This document shows positions 55,299-63,686 of a stretch of 64,000 nt of DNA, one piece after another. How positions within the stretch are numbered: position 1 is the first letter of the stretch; each line of letters begins with the position of its first letter. The notes beneath the pieces are model-generated. The model was not told the DNA's origin and searched no databases. It saw nothing but the letters and a program-made list of their open reading frames with translations. The stretch is from NCBI RefSeq assembly GCF_024734075.1, contig NZ_CP102850.1, forward strand, positions 1,798,001-1,862,000. The letters run 5' to 3'. Source of the DNA: Gordonia mangrovi. Its GTDB lineage: Bacteria; Actinomycetota; Actinomycetes; Mycobacteriales; Mycobacteriaceae. A program made the position numbers and the translations under genes.

Positions 55299-57359
55299 AT
55301 GGTCACCCTGTTCGCCGAATCCGACCCCGCACGATTGCAGCGTAGGCTCGCCGCCGTCACCAACGGTGACCTCAGCGACACCGAGGTCACGAGGCTCGCC
55401 GACGGCGACGCCTCCGTGCTCGGCGAGTTGGCGCCGATGACCAAGCAGAAGGTTGCCGCGCTCGTCGCGCCCGCGAACCGGGACACCCTCGAGGCGCTGG
55501 TCGGTGGTGCCACCCCGGACTACGTGCCCATCTGTTTCCTCGACCTCGCCCGCACCTCGGCGGCGGCGGTCGCCCGCGTTCTCGACGACCGGCGCCGCCC
55601 GCGCGGGACCGGGGTCATGGTGTCGCCGCACCTGTTCCTCACCAACCACCACGTCATCGAATCCGACGCAGTGGCGGCCGGCGGCAGCATCCAGTTCGAC
55701 TACCAGCTCGGGGTGGATGATCTGCCCGAACCGGTCAGCGAGTACCGGCTGGATCCCTCCACGTTCTTCTGGACGTGCCCGGTCGACGAGCTCGATGTCA
55801 GTCTCGTCGCGGTGGGCCCGCGGCTCACCGGTGACCGCGATCTCGCGACCTTCGGGTGGACCGCGTTGTCGTCGGCAGGGGACAAACACGCCGAAGGTGA
55901 TTTCGTCACCGTGGTGCAGCATCCCGACGGAGACTTCAAACAGATTGCGCTGCGCGAGAATCGGGTGCTCGGCCGGGGCAGCAAGGGCACTACCCTCTAC
56001 TACTCCGCGGACACGCTACGCGGCTCGAGTGGCAGTCCGGTGTTCAACGACGAGTTCGATCTGGTGGCCCTGCACCACGCCGGTGGGTCACACAACGACA
56101 CCCGACTCGACGACGGCCGACCGGTCCCCGATGAGTGCAACGAGGGCATCCGGATCAGCGCGATCGTCACGGCGCTGCGCGGCGTACACGACACTCTCCC
56201 CCCAGGACGCCGAAACCTGTTGGCGGAAGCCCTCAATCCGCCGACCACAGGCATGACTCCACCCGTGTCGGCCGGTCGCGGCGTGGGCGCTCGCGAGCCC
56301 ACGATGGCCGACATCGCCGATGCACCCACCGTCACGATCGCGGCCGGCGATCTCCGGCTCCCACAACTGGTCATCACCCAGGACTCCCGACGACCCGACA
56401 TCGCGGCCGGGGCACGCCCACAGGCGACCACACCGGCTGCGGTCCCCGCCGCCGTGGACTCCATCCCCCTCGAACGCAACGATGCTCCCGACAAGCACTA
56501 CGACGACCGCCGCGGACACCACGACGACTACCTGCCGGTCCGCGTCGGGCCGCCGAAACTGTCTGCGGCACTGCTGAAGGAATGCGCGGTGCCCGGTGGT
56601 GGACGAGCCACCGCCGCGTCGACTCTGCTGCGGTATCACCATTTCTCACTGGTCGTGCACGCGACGCGACGGATGCCGCTGTTCACGATCGTCGACGTCG
56701 ACGGCCGCCGGCTGCGCAGCATCAATCGGCGCACCGGCGCGGTCGAGGCCGCCGAGGTCTGGTACACCGATCCGCGCATCCCCGAGCACGCTCAGCTCGA
56801 TCAGAGCCTGTTCGCTGCGCAGCGGCCCCGGGTGTTCGACCGCGGCCATCTGGTGCGCCGGCTCGACCCGGCCTGGGGCAGTCCCGAAACCGCCAAACGT
56901 GCCGCCGATGACACCTTCCATTTCACCAACTGCTGTCCACAGATCTCGTCGTTCAATCAGCATCTGTGGCAGGGCATCGAGAACTACGCGCTGCGTAACG
57001 CGGCCACCGACAGGGCGCGGATCATCGTCGTCACCGGACCCGTGTTCGGCGTGGACGATCCGCGCTACCGCGAGGTCGCGATCCCGCGCGAGTTCTGGAA
57101 GATCGTCGCGCGTGTGCAGGACGGGCGGCTGCGTGCCACCGGCTTCCTCGCCGACCAGGGCACGGCGCTGGACGCCGCGCTCGCCACCGGCCCGGAGTCG
57201 TTCGCCGACCTCGACGAACTCACCGTGTATCAGACCCCGATCACCGAGCTGGAAAAGCGGACCGGGCTGGGGATGGCGACTCTACGCACCGCCGACACCA
57301 TGCCCGCAGCACTGGAATCGGCTGCCGCGCTCGATGATCTGGGCGACGCGCACTGGTGA
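55299..57359 (+). CDS. trypsin-like serine protease fused to a DNA/RNA non-specific endonuclease
   Basis: A 686-residue two-enzyme protein without a signal peptide. Residues about 1-75 are an unassigned helical N-terminal region. Residues about 78-300 form a trypsin-like protease with H118 (LTNHHVI), D166 (ELDVSLV) and S244 (GSSGSP). A proline/alanine-rich linker follows (about 310-400). Residues about 430-680 form a beta-beta-alpha-metal endonuclease of the NUC1/Serratia type, with DRGHLVRR (general base H517) and FNQHLWQGIEN (metal ligand N553). ATG 55299 is set by GGAGG at 55286-55290; the frame to 55239 is extra. The layout recalls conflict or programmed-death effectors in which proteolysis could release a nuclease. 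This role is inference. Confidence 0.9.
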   Translation: MVTLFAESDPARLQRRLAAVTNGDLSDTEVTRLADGDASVLGELAPMTKQKVAALVAPANRDTLEALVGGATPDYVPICFLDLARTSAAAVARVLDDRRRPRGTGVMVSPHLFLTNHHVIESDAVAAGGSIQFDYQLGVDDLPEPVSEYRLDPSTFFWTCPVDELDVSLVAVGPRLTGDRDLATFGWTALSSAGDKHAEGDFVTVVQHPDGDFKQIALRENRVLGRGSKGTTLYYSADTLRGSSGSPVFNDEFDLVALHHAGGSHNDTRLDDGRPVPDECNEGIRISAIVTALRGVHDTLPPGRRNLLAEALNPPTTGMTPPVSAGRGVGAREPTMADIADAPTVTIAAGDLRLPQLVITQDSRRPDIAAGARPQATTPAAVPAAVDSIPLERNDAPDKHYDDRRGHHDDYLPVRVGPPKLSAALLKECAVPGGGRATAASTLLRYHHFSLVVHATRRMPLFTIVDVDGRRLRSINRRTGAVEAAEVWYTDPRIPEHAQLDQSLFAAQRPRVFDRGHLVRRLDPAWGSPETAKRAADDTFHFTNCCPQISSFNQHLWQGIENYALRNAATDRARIIVVTGPVFGVDDPRYREVAIPREFWKIVARVQDGRLRATGFLADQGTALDAALATGPESFADLDELTVYQTPITELEKRTGLGMATLRTADTMPAALESAAALDDLGDAHW

Positions 57360-57384
57360 GCCCGGGATCCGCCGGGTCCGCTGG

Positions 57385-58119
57385 TCACGGTAAGGGACCG
57401 ACGTTGCGCAGCGACCACCAACCGACCAGGCCGGCGAGGAGAACCAGCGCAAATGACTCGACCCCGTTGTGGCGCCGATCCGGATTCGGGCCGACCCGAC
57501 GTTCGGTGTACAGCACCGCCGAGACGACGACCATCACGATGAGGCTGTGAATCAGCACCATCGTGAGCATCGCGACGCCGCAGGTGATCACACAGCGCCG
57601 GCCGCTGACCAGGCCGTGGCGAGCGCAATCACCCAGCGCCCGCCATCCGGTCACCGCGACGAACGGTCTTCCACCACAACGCGTCAAGGTCTGGCGCCGG
57701 ACCGGTGTGAGCTGCCACGCGGCGGCCGCGAGCAGAATGGCGAGGACGGCGGCCGTCGGCGCACCGTGCGGCCAGAGAACACTCGCCGCGCTGATGCCGA
57801 GCGCGCCGATCACGACCCACACGGCCAGGTAGCCGGCGAGGAAGGCCACCAGCGATGGCAGTCGACGGGACCGTAAACCGGCCTCGCACACACGGACCGC
57901 GTCGTCGGCGACCAGCGGGAACATCATCGCGATCACCATCAGCGTCCACCACATCACCGCGACGCCCAGCGTCGTCAGCGGTGGACCGTCGCGCGCCATC
58001 GGCGTCGCGTGGTGCGCGCCGGCATGCCAGGCCAGCACGGCGACACCGGCCACCACCGCTGACGTGTACACCAGCAGCCGTGGCGCGGGCGTGGGCCACA
58101 CCACCAGCGCGCGGGTCAA
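57385..58119 (-). CDS. DUF2182 predicted metal-binding integral membrane protein
   Basis: A 244-residue protein with about seven membrane helices. The DUF2182 hallmark is the helix TLMVIAMMFPLVADDAVRV (AMMxP motif). A second metal-type region follows (TRCGG, DCARHGLVSGRRCVITCGVAMLTMVL), whose Cys/His positions could bind copper or another metal. It starts 10 nt after the tyrosinase stop, so the two form an operon, and a role in supplying copper to the tyrosinase is an attractive guess. The listed TTG start at 58119 is uncertain; GTG 58104 is possible. Confidence 0.82.
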   Translation of the reverse strand: MTRALVVWPTPAPRLLVYTSAVVAGVAVLAWHAGAHHATPMARDGPPLTTLGVAVMWWTLMVIAMMFPLVADDAVRVCEAGLRSRRLPSLVAFLAGYLAVWVVIGALGISAASVLWPHGAPTAAVLAILLAAAAWQLTPVRRQTLTRCGGRPFVAVTGWRALGDCARHGLVSGRRCVITCGVAMLTMVLIHSLIVMVVVSAVLYTERRVGPNPDRRHNGVESFALVLLAGLVGWWSLRNVGPLP

Positions 58120-58129
58120 CGCTTCACCG

Positions 58130-59602
58130 TCACGCCAGCACCACGACGACGCGGGCGGCGCGGATGTCGGGTGTGGTCGCGGTATCTGCGGGGCCGTCGC
58201 CGAGCACCGCCGGACCGGTCGGGCCGACCGGTTCGAAGCGGACGGTCACCGTGTCGGGGTCCCACAGACCGTCGGCGAGCAGCCGATCCCGCACCGCGGT
58301 GATGTCGAGAACCTTGGTGACCCCGGTGCCGTCCTGTGCGCGACTCGGCACCGACGCCTCCGCGACCCCGAAGGTGGCGATGGTGCCGGCGAGGCGCTCC
58401 GGGAAGTCGGCCGCCGGCGTACCGGCGGGAATGTTCAGGTACACGGTGTAGAGCGGTGCGCACACCATGCCGGTGATGCCCTCCAGCCGCAACAGCACCC
58501 GCCGCTCGTCGAGCGATTCGAGTCCGCGGGTGGCGGGACGCGCCATCTCGATGGTCGTGGCCGTGTCGTCGAAGAGCGGCACGTCGACGACTCCGCCGAC
58601 GACCTCGGGCCGACCATCGCGTGGCGGACCCGATGCGACCTCGATCCGTTCCAGTGGGCCGCGGCGGGCAACCGAGGCGATCGCCGACGGCGCTGCGCTG
58701 CTCTCGTATACGTAGCCCAGCGCCCGGGTGTCGACGACGTCGCCGATCGACCACGACACGTCCCCGCCGGCGAATGCGGGAAAGGTGAAACGCGTGTCGC
58801 GCCAAGCGCTCTCGCCGACTGGGTTGGTGCGGTCGGGATCGATGTCGAGCCACACCTGCCACAGCCGGTCGATATTGGCGTGATGCAGCCAGAACACCGG
58901 ATCGAGTGCCGCGGTGTCGAATTGTCCCATCCAGCCGCGACGCAGCGGTGTGCCGTCGGCGGCGGTGATGACACCGCCCACCAGCACGTGGACGCTGCCG
59001 TGCGGGGCGTCTTCGAGCGACCCCTGCTCGCCCCCGCTGTAGGCCGGCCGGTCGCGTCGCCCGCCGCCGAACGAGTTGGTCCCGTCGTCGGTCGCGTACA
59101 CGTCGTCGCCGAGGGCGCTGAGCACGGCCGGTGCGAGGAAGTCGAGTCCGTCGAGCGGTCGGCCGGCGTTCATCTCCGCAGAGCGCTCGGCGGTGAACAG
59201 CTCGTTGTCCGCCGCCGGATCTCGAAAAGCCGGTGGCAGCGCAGCACCGGCCGGGTCGTCGGGGTCGATGGCGTACCAGTAGGGCAGTGACCAGTCGTCG
59301 TCGTCGAGGAAGCCCTGGATGAGCAGTTCGAAAGCCGCCAGATACATCCGATGCCAGGCGAGGAAGAACCAGCTCCCGTGCTGACACGCACTCCAGCCGT
59401 GGCGGGTGTCGGGGCGGCCGTCTGCGCGGTTTCGGCCATGCAGCGCCGCCTGGAACTGCCACGACCGTGGCTCGGTGGGCGACCCGCCTGGGGGTGGGTC
59501 CAGATCACGCATGGCCCGCACTGCCGACCGATAGGCTTCCAGCACCTCCGGCCAATCACCGTCGTCGCGGGTCAACCGCCAGACATCGTGTCGTGTGCGC
59601 AT
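58130..59602 (-). CDS. tyrosinase/polyphenol-oxidase-type binuclear copper enzyme
   Basis: A 490-residue type-3 copper oxidase. CuA ligands are H55 (ALHGR), H75 and H84 (CQHGSWFFLAWHRMYLAAFE). CuB ligands are H201 and H205 (HGSVHVLVGG) and the histidine pair H240/H241 in DPVFWLHHANIDRLW. C73 sits two residues before H75, as in fungal tyrosinases and plant polyphenol oxidases where a Cys-His thioether forms; typical Streptomyces tyrosinases lack it. A C-terminal domain (about 310-490) may shield the site. No signal peptide and no MelC1-type caddie gene nearby. ATG 59602 follows GAGGAAGG. It could oxidise catechols such as those made by GcoAB. Confidence 0.92.
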   Translation of the reverse strand: MRTRHDVWRLTRDDGDWPEVLEAYRSAVRAMRDLDPPPGGSPTEPRSWQFQAALHGRNRADGRPDTRHGWSACQHGSWFFLAWHRMYLAAFELLIQGFLDDDDWSLPYWYAIDPDDPAGAALPPAFRDPAADNELFTAERSAEMNAGRPLDGLDFLAPAVLSALGDDVYATDDGTNSFGGGRRDRPAYSGGEQGSLEDAPHGSVHVLVGGVITAADGTPLRRGWMGQFDTAALDPVFWLHHANIDRLWQVWLDIDPDRTNPVGESAWRDTRFTFPAFAGGDVSWSIGDVVDTRALGYVYESSAAPSAIASVARRGPLERIEVASGPPRDGRPEVVGGVVDVPLFDDTATTIEMARPATRGLESLDERRVLLRLEGITGMVCAPLYTVYLNIPAGTPAADFPERLAGTIATFGVAEASVPSRAQDGTGVTKVLDITAVRDRLLADGLWDPDTVTVRFEPVGPTGPAVLGDGPADTATTPDIRAARVVVVLA

Positions 59603-59676
59603 GGCGAGCCTTCCTCATCCCCGATGGGTTGAGGTCGACGTTAGTTGCCGTTGTCGGCGCGCACATGCGTACTGCG

Positions 59677-60534
59677 CTACTCGACGTGCACCGGACACCC
59701 CGGCGCGAACGTGCCCATCGTCTCGATGTCGTATCCGTTGGGATAGGACCGGATTCGCGGCATGTTCTGCACCAGCGCCGGCTTGCGACGGGCCGGGAAG
59801 AACCGCAGCAGCCCGGCGCGGGCCTTGAGTGCGCCCACCGACAGCGCTCGGGCGACCGGACCGGGCTCCGGATACCGGAATGCGGTGATCAACGGTTCGT
59901 CCATGAGTGACCGGCTGAAGATGTTCACCCCACGTTTGGCGACGGACGGGTAGAACGAGGCCATCAGATCCATCGTCGAATCGGCGACGCGCCGCGCACC
60001 GGCGTCGAATGCGAAGTGCTTGTCCTCATAGGTGTCCATCAGGGTCTCGAACTCCTCGTAGGTGTCCGGGATGTCCTTGATGGCCATGTGCCGTCCGAGA
60101 TCCTGGTAGTAGCGCACCATCGCGAGTCGCTCGGTGTCGGTGAGCTCGCGCCAGCCGAACTGCGCCAGCCAGCGCACCGGGACCACCACGAACGTCGACA
60201 GCACGTACCGCATGTCGTCATTGGAGATGTCGTACATCTTGTGCATCTGGTTGATCCGGCGGATGGCGGCTTTGCCGGAAGCGCTGTCGAACCCTTCGAC
60301 GAGGGGCACCTCGAGCAGGATCGCGGTGTCGTCGTAGCGCTTCTGCGTCTGCTGCGTGAACGCACCGGTGCGGTCGAGCAGGTTACCGATGCTGGGGACG
60401 GCGTAGGTACGGAACAGTGCGAAGCTCAGCGACTGGTTGATGTCCCACGGGAACTCATAGGTCGACAGGTTCCGATAGATCTGCGTGTACTGGGTCTCCG
60501 GGTCCAGCCCGGTATTGCGGTTCGATGTGCTCAC
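59677..60534 (-). CDS. MpaB/DUF2236-family haem oxygenase-like protein
   Basis: A 285-residue member of the MpaB/DUF2236 family, which includes the fungal oxidative-cleavage enzyme MpaB and bacterial rubber oxygenase (Lcp)-related proteins that bind a b-type haem. Family stretches are FRTYAVPSIGNLL, TQKRYDDTAILLEVPL, INQMHKMYDISNDDMRYVLSTFVVVPVRWL and VRYYQDLGRHMAI. The histidines in MHKMY and GRHMAI are candidate haem or active-site ligands. GTG 60534 follows CAGGAGAG. Divergent from a TetR regulator across a 77-bp gap that holds the palindrome TAAGTCGACTTA. Substrate unknown. Confidence 0.83.
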   Translation of the reverse strand: MSTSNRNTGLDPETQYTQIYRNLSTYEFPWDINQSLSFALFRTYAVPSIGNLLDRTGAFTQQTQKRYDDTAILLEVPLVEGFDSASGKAAIRRINQMHKMYDISNDDMRYVLSTFVVVPVRWLAQFGWRELTDTERLAMVRYYQDLGRHMAIKDIPDTYEEFETLMDTYEDKHFAFDAGARRVADSTMDLMASFYPSVAKRGVNIFSRSLMDEPLITAFRYPEPGPVARALSVGALKARAGLLRFFPARRKPALVQNMPRIRSYPNGYDIETMGTFAPGCPVHVE

Positions 60535-60563
60535 TGCGCTCTCCTGTCCGAATGCAGCAAGCG

Positions 60564-60612
60564 TAAGTCGACTTATGGTTTTGTGCAAGCAGTCACATCT
60601 ACACTGACCCTG
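60564..60612. promoter_or_regulatory. palindromic operator and TetR promoter
   Basis: TAAGTCGACTTA (60564-60575) is a perfect 12-bp palindrome midway between divergent mpaB-like and tetR genes. TACACT (60600-60605) ends 7 nt before the tetR GTG, so its mRNA is probably leaderless, and the palindrome lies near the -35 region. It is the obvious candidate TetR binding site. Confidence 0.55.
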
Positions 60613-61196
60613 TGACGTCCACCGACAAGAAGGCCAGTACGCCGTCCCATTCGGCCCAGGTCCGATATCTGGATGCGGGACTGCGAGTTCTCGCAGATCG
60701 AGGGCATGCAGGACTCAAGTTGGCCACCGTATGCGAGGTGGTCGGCGCCACCACCGGCTCGTTCTATCACGCGTTTCCGAACTGGCCGGCGTACACGGCT
60801 GCACTCATCCGCCATTGGCGCGAACAGGAGAGTCGGCGCCCGATCGCCGAAGCCCGGACGGTGACCGATCCGGTCCGGCGCCTGCAGTTCCTCACCGACA
60901 TCGCGATGCGGTTGCCCCACGACACCGAGGCGGCGATCCGGGTGTGGGCCGAACACGACCCCGACGTGCGCGCCGTCCAGGTCGACGCCGACGCCGAACG
61001 GCGCCGGTTCATCTCCGACACCTATCTCGAGGTGCTGGGAGATCGAACCGACGCCGATCGTTACGCCACGGCGGCCATGTATCTGCTGGTGGGCTACGAG
61101 AACGGCAGCCACCGCTCTCGGGAGACGCTCGCGTGGGCGTTTCAGACGTTCATCGACAAGACCCTTCGGGACGCCGGCCTCACCGACGACTCGTGA
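60612..61196 (+). CDS. TetR-family regulator
   Basis: A 194-residue TetR-family regulator. Helix-turn-helix at about residues 33-52 (LATVCEVVGATTGSFYHAFPN), followed by an all-helical ligand-binding domain (VRRLQFLTDIAMRLPHDTEAAIRVW). GTG 60612 has no Shine-Dalgarno but lies 7 nt after TACACT. It is divergent from the MpaB-like gene, with a perfect 12-bp palindrome between, so it most likely represses that gene. The inducer is unknown. The gene is immediately followed on the other strand by a short-chain dehydrogenase remnant whose stop lies 5 nt away. Confidence 0.88.
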   Translation: MTSTDKKASTPSHSAQVRYLDAGLRVLADRGHAGLKLATVCEVVGATTGSFYHAFPNWPAYTAALIRHWREQESRRPIAEARTVTDPVRRLQFLTDIAMRLPHDTEAAIRVWAEHDPDVRAVQVDADAERRRFISDTYLEVLGDRTDADRYATAAMYLLVGYENGSHRSRETLAWAFQTFIDKTLRDAGLTDDS

Positions 61197-61200
61197 CCGG

Positions 61201-61317
61201 TCAGCGGTCCACCAGACCACCGTCGATCAGCACGGCCTGACCGGTCATGTAGTCCGCGCTCCAGAGTTGCAGTGCGTTGCGGACGAGACGCGCAACCCCC
61301 TGCAACCCTCCCGCCAT
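61201..61317 (-). pseudogene. C-terminal remnant of a short-chain dehydrogenase/reductase
   Basis: Reading the minus strand, 38 codons encode MAGGLQGVARLVRNALQLWS and then ADYMTGQAVLIDGGLVDR before TGA. The segment MTGQAVLIDGGL is the C-terminal end typical of SDR-family 3-ketoacyl reductases and related enzymes. A stop codon (TAG at 61327-61329) cuts the frame, and the expected roughly 200 upstream residues are absent because the next gene follows. It is a deletion remnant, probably of a lost neighbour of tetR. Confidence 0.65.
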
Positions 61318-61378
61318 CGGTGTGATCTACGCCATAGTGACTCCGCGCAGCAGTCACTGCCGAGAACGAGGAGCCGTC

Positions 61379-61753
61379 ATGACCGTCCCGATGGACCGCC
61401 ATCTGCGGGCGATGATCGACCATGCCCTGCGATGGATGCCGTTCGACGGCGCCGACGACCTGGTCTTCGTCGAGTTCGGTACCGCGCCGATCACGTTCTA
61501 TCGGCGAATCACCGAGGCACTCGGTCGTTCCGACATCGTCGGGCACCTGGCATCCGACGAACGCGAGGCCCTGCGCGATCAGTGCCGACGGAAGCTGCGA
61601 CATCTTGCCGGCGTATCCCGGCAGGATTCCCAGATCACGTCGGGCCGACGGCCGCCGCAGATGCCGCCAGGTGACCGACGACATCGGCCACCGCCCGCCG
61701 ACGTCCCGGTCGGGTCAGCGCCTCGTAGACGCGGGCCGCGCGAACTCCCTTGA
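61379..61753 (+). CDS. DUF3263-like small protein with abnormal C-terminus
   Basis: A 124-codon frame. Residues 1-70 (MTVPMDRHLRAMIDHALRWM at the start, then TAPITFYRRITEALGRS and EREALRDQCRRKLRHL) resemble DUF3263 proteins, small actinobacterial proteins with a winged-helix-like fold of unknown function. ATG 61379 follows CGAGGAG. The last 45 residues, proline- and arginine-rich, are read from DNA antisense to the lysR gene (119-bp overlap), so the natural C-terminus may have been lost through the same rearrangement that left the SDR remnant. Confidence 0.6.
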   Translation: MTVPMDRHLRAMIDHALRWMPFDGADDLVFVEFGTAPITFYRRITEALGRSDIVGHLASDEREALRDQCRRKLRHLAGVSRQDSQITSGRRPPQMPPGDRRHRPPPADVPVGSAPRRRGPRELP

Positions 61754-62522
61754 GCGTCAGCCGCTTCACCCCGGGGTGGCGCACCGCGAAGCGGGGTATC
61801 AGTGCGATGCCGTGGTCGGCGGCCACGATGGACTGGATCGTGCCGAAATCGAGCATGCGCTGGGTCACCCGCGGCGCCACCCCGGTGATCGCCGACATCG
61901 ACAGCAGCACGTCGTCCACGGGGAAACCGCCTTCCACGCTGATCCAGTCGCAGTCGGCCAGGTCACCGACCGCGACCTCGCCGCGATCGGCGAACTCGGA
62001 ACCGGCGGCGACCACCACATCGACCGGCTCCCGCATCAGTTCGGTGACCTCGACCCGCGGTTCCCGTACGGGTGGCGTGCGCTCGTCACGATGGGTCACG
62101 ACGATGTCGAAGTCCGCGAGCGCGGGAGCTGCATCGGGATAACCGACGTCGAGTTCGGCGGCCGCCACCTCGACGCCGGACCCGACCACGCGGTCGAGGA
62201 CGCCCGGCAACAACAGCGCTGCACCCGACGGGAACATCGCCAGCCGCACCGTCGTGGCCCCCGACCGGTACCCTTCCATCTCCTCCTGAGCCCGCTGCAC
62301 CGCGGCGATCACCTCGTCGGCCCGCAAGACCAACGCGCGACCGGCGTCGGTCAGCCGGATGCGGCGGCCATCCTGCTCCAGCAGGTCCACGCCTGCCTCT
62401 TTCGCCAGCACCTTCAGTTGTTGCGACACCGCCGAAGGCGTCATGTGCATCGCGTCGGCCACCGCTCCGATCGACCCGCGGTCGGCGAACTCCCGCAGCA
62501 ACCGCAGCCGCTTCACATCCAC
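61635..62522 (-). CDS. LysR-family transcriptional regulator
   Basis: A 295-residue LysR-type regulator. The N-terminal winged helix (MDVKRLRLLREFADRGSIGA, then MTPSAVSQQLKVLAKEAGVDLLEQ) is followed by the substrate-binding domain of two alpha/beta lobes (VRLAMFPSGAALLLPGVLD, VTELMREPVDVVVAAGSEF). It is divergent from the flavin-dependent monooxygenase gene with 63 bp between, the usual arrangement for LysR control of a catabolic gene. Its 3' end overlaps the convergent DUF3263-like frame. ATG 62522 follows GAGGGGG. Effector unknown. Confidence 0.9.
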   Translation of the reverse strand: MDVKRLRLLREFADRGSIGAVADAMHMTPSAVSQQLKVLAKEAGVDLLEQDGRRIRLTDAGRALVLRADEVIAAVQRAQEEMEGYRSGATTVRLAMFPSGAALLLPGVLDRVVGSGVEVAAAELDVGYPDAAPALADFDIVVTHRDERTPPVREPRVEVTELMREPVDVVVAAGSEFADRGEVAVGDLADCDWISVEGGFPVDDVLLSMSAITGVAPRVTQRMLDFGTIQSIVAADHGIALIPRFAVRHPGVKRLTLKGVRAARVYEALTRPGRRRAVADVVGHLAASAAAVGPT

Positions 62523-62585
62523 CCCCTCAACCTACGTCGGAACCAGCGCACGGAATAAAGCGGACCGGAGTATCATTTACCGGTC

Positions 62586-63605
62586 ATGAAGAACATCGGA
62601 TTCCTGTCCTTCGGGCACTGGTCGGATGCACCCGGATCGCAGGTGCGATCCGGGTCGGACGCACTGCTGCAGTCGGTCGACCTCGCGGTTGCCGCCGAGG
62701 AACTCGGGGCCGACGGCGCCTACTTCCGCGTGCACCACTTCGCCCGACAGCTCGCTTCTCCGTTCCCGCTGCTGTCGGCGATCGGCGCGAAGACCGACCG
62801 CATCGAGATCGGCACCGGCGTCATCGACATGCGTTACGAGAACCCGCTGTACATGGCCGAGGACGCCGGTGCGGCAGATCTGATCGCCGGCGGCCGGTTG
62901 CAGCTCGGCATCAGCCGCGGATCGCCCGAGCAGGTGATCGAGGGCTACAAGTACTTCGGCTACGTACCACCGGAGGGCTCGACCGACGCCGACATGGCGC
63001 GCCACCACACCGACGTCTTCCTCCAGGTCATCTCGGGAGGCGGCTTCGCGCAACCGAATCCGCGTCCGATGTTCCCGAACCCGCCGGGGCTGTTGCCCAT
63101 CGAACCGCAATCACCCGGGTTGCGTGATCGCATCTGGTGGGGCGCGGGCACCCGCGCGACCGCGGAATGGACTGCGCAGCAAGGCATGAACCTGATGAGT
63201 TCGACGCTGCTCACCGAGGACACCGGCGTACCGTTTCACCAGCTGCAGGCCGAACAGATCGAACGGTTCCGCAAGGCCTGGACCGAAGCCGGACACACCC
63301 GTGAGCCACGGGTGTCGGTGAGCCGCAGCATCTTCGCGATCGTCGACGACCTCGACCGCGCGTACTTCGGCCGCGGCGGTTCCGACGACGATCAGGTGGG
63401 CGTGATCGACAACGCCGTCGCGCGGTTCGGCCGCAGCTACGCCGATGAGCCGGACAAGCTGATCGAGCAGTTGGGCGAGGACGAGGCCATTGCCGCCGCG
63501 GACACCCTGCTGCTGACCGTGCCCAATCAGCTCGGCGTGGACTACAACGCCCACGTGATCGAATCGATCCTGACGCACGTGGCGCCCGCCCTCGGCTGGC
63601 GGTGA
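62586..63605 (+). CDS. LLM-class flavin-dependent monooxygenase
   Basis: A 339-residue luciferase-like monooxygenase, a (beta/alpha)8 enzyme using FMNH2 or F420. Family stretches are ADGAYFRVHHFARQLASPFPLL, RIEIGTGVIDMRYENPLYMAEDA, AGGRLQLGISRGSPEQVIEGY and the C-terminal ADTLLLTVPNQLGVDYNAHV. Whether it uses FMN or F420 cannot be decided. ATG 62586 lies 10 nt after TATCAT (62571-62576). Divergent from LysR, which presumably controls it. The 3' flank contains two AT-rich palindromes leading to the EamA transporter gene. Substrate unknown. Confidence 0.88.
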   Translation: MKNIGFLSFGHWSDAPGSQVRSGSDALLQSVDLAVAAEELGADGAYFRVHHFARQLASPFPLLSAIGAKTDRIEIGTGVIDMRYENPLYMAEDAGAADLIAGGRLQLGISRGSPEQVIEGYKYFGYVPPEGSTDADMARHHTDVFLQVISGGGFAQPNPRPMFPNPPGLLPIEPQSPGLRDRIWWGAGTRATAEWTAQQGMNLMSSTLLTEDTGVPFHQLQAEQIERFRKAWTEAGHTREPRVSVSRSIFAIVDDLDRAYFGRGGSDDDQVGVIDNAVARFGRSYADEPDKLIEQLGEDEAIAAADTLLLTVPNQLGVDYNAHVIESILTHVAPALGWR

Positions 63606-63619
63606 CCATACCACCGAAA

Positions 63620-63664
63620 CAATGAAGTAGAACTTCATTGTAGGTGCATAACAATTCGATTGTT
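63620..63664. promoter_or_regulatory. two AT-rich palindromes upstream of the EamA gene
   Basis: CAATGAAGT (63620-63628) pairs with ACTTCATTG (63632-63640), 3-nt spacer, and AACAAT (63650-63655) with ATTGTT (63659-63664), 3-nt spacer. Both are perfect. Their low GC stands out from the surroundings, and they lie 23-76 bp before the EamA start. They look like regulator sites; the first could also end the monooxygenase transcript. Confidence 0.5.
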
Positions 63665-63686
63665 CTTGATCGAACTTGTGCCGACG

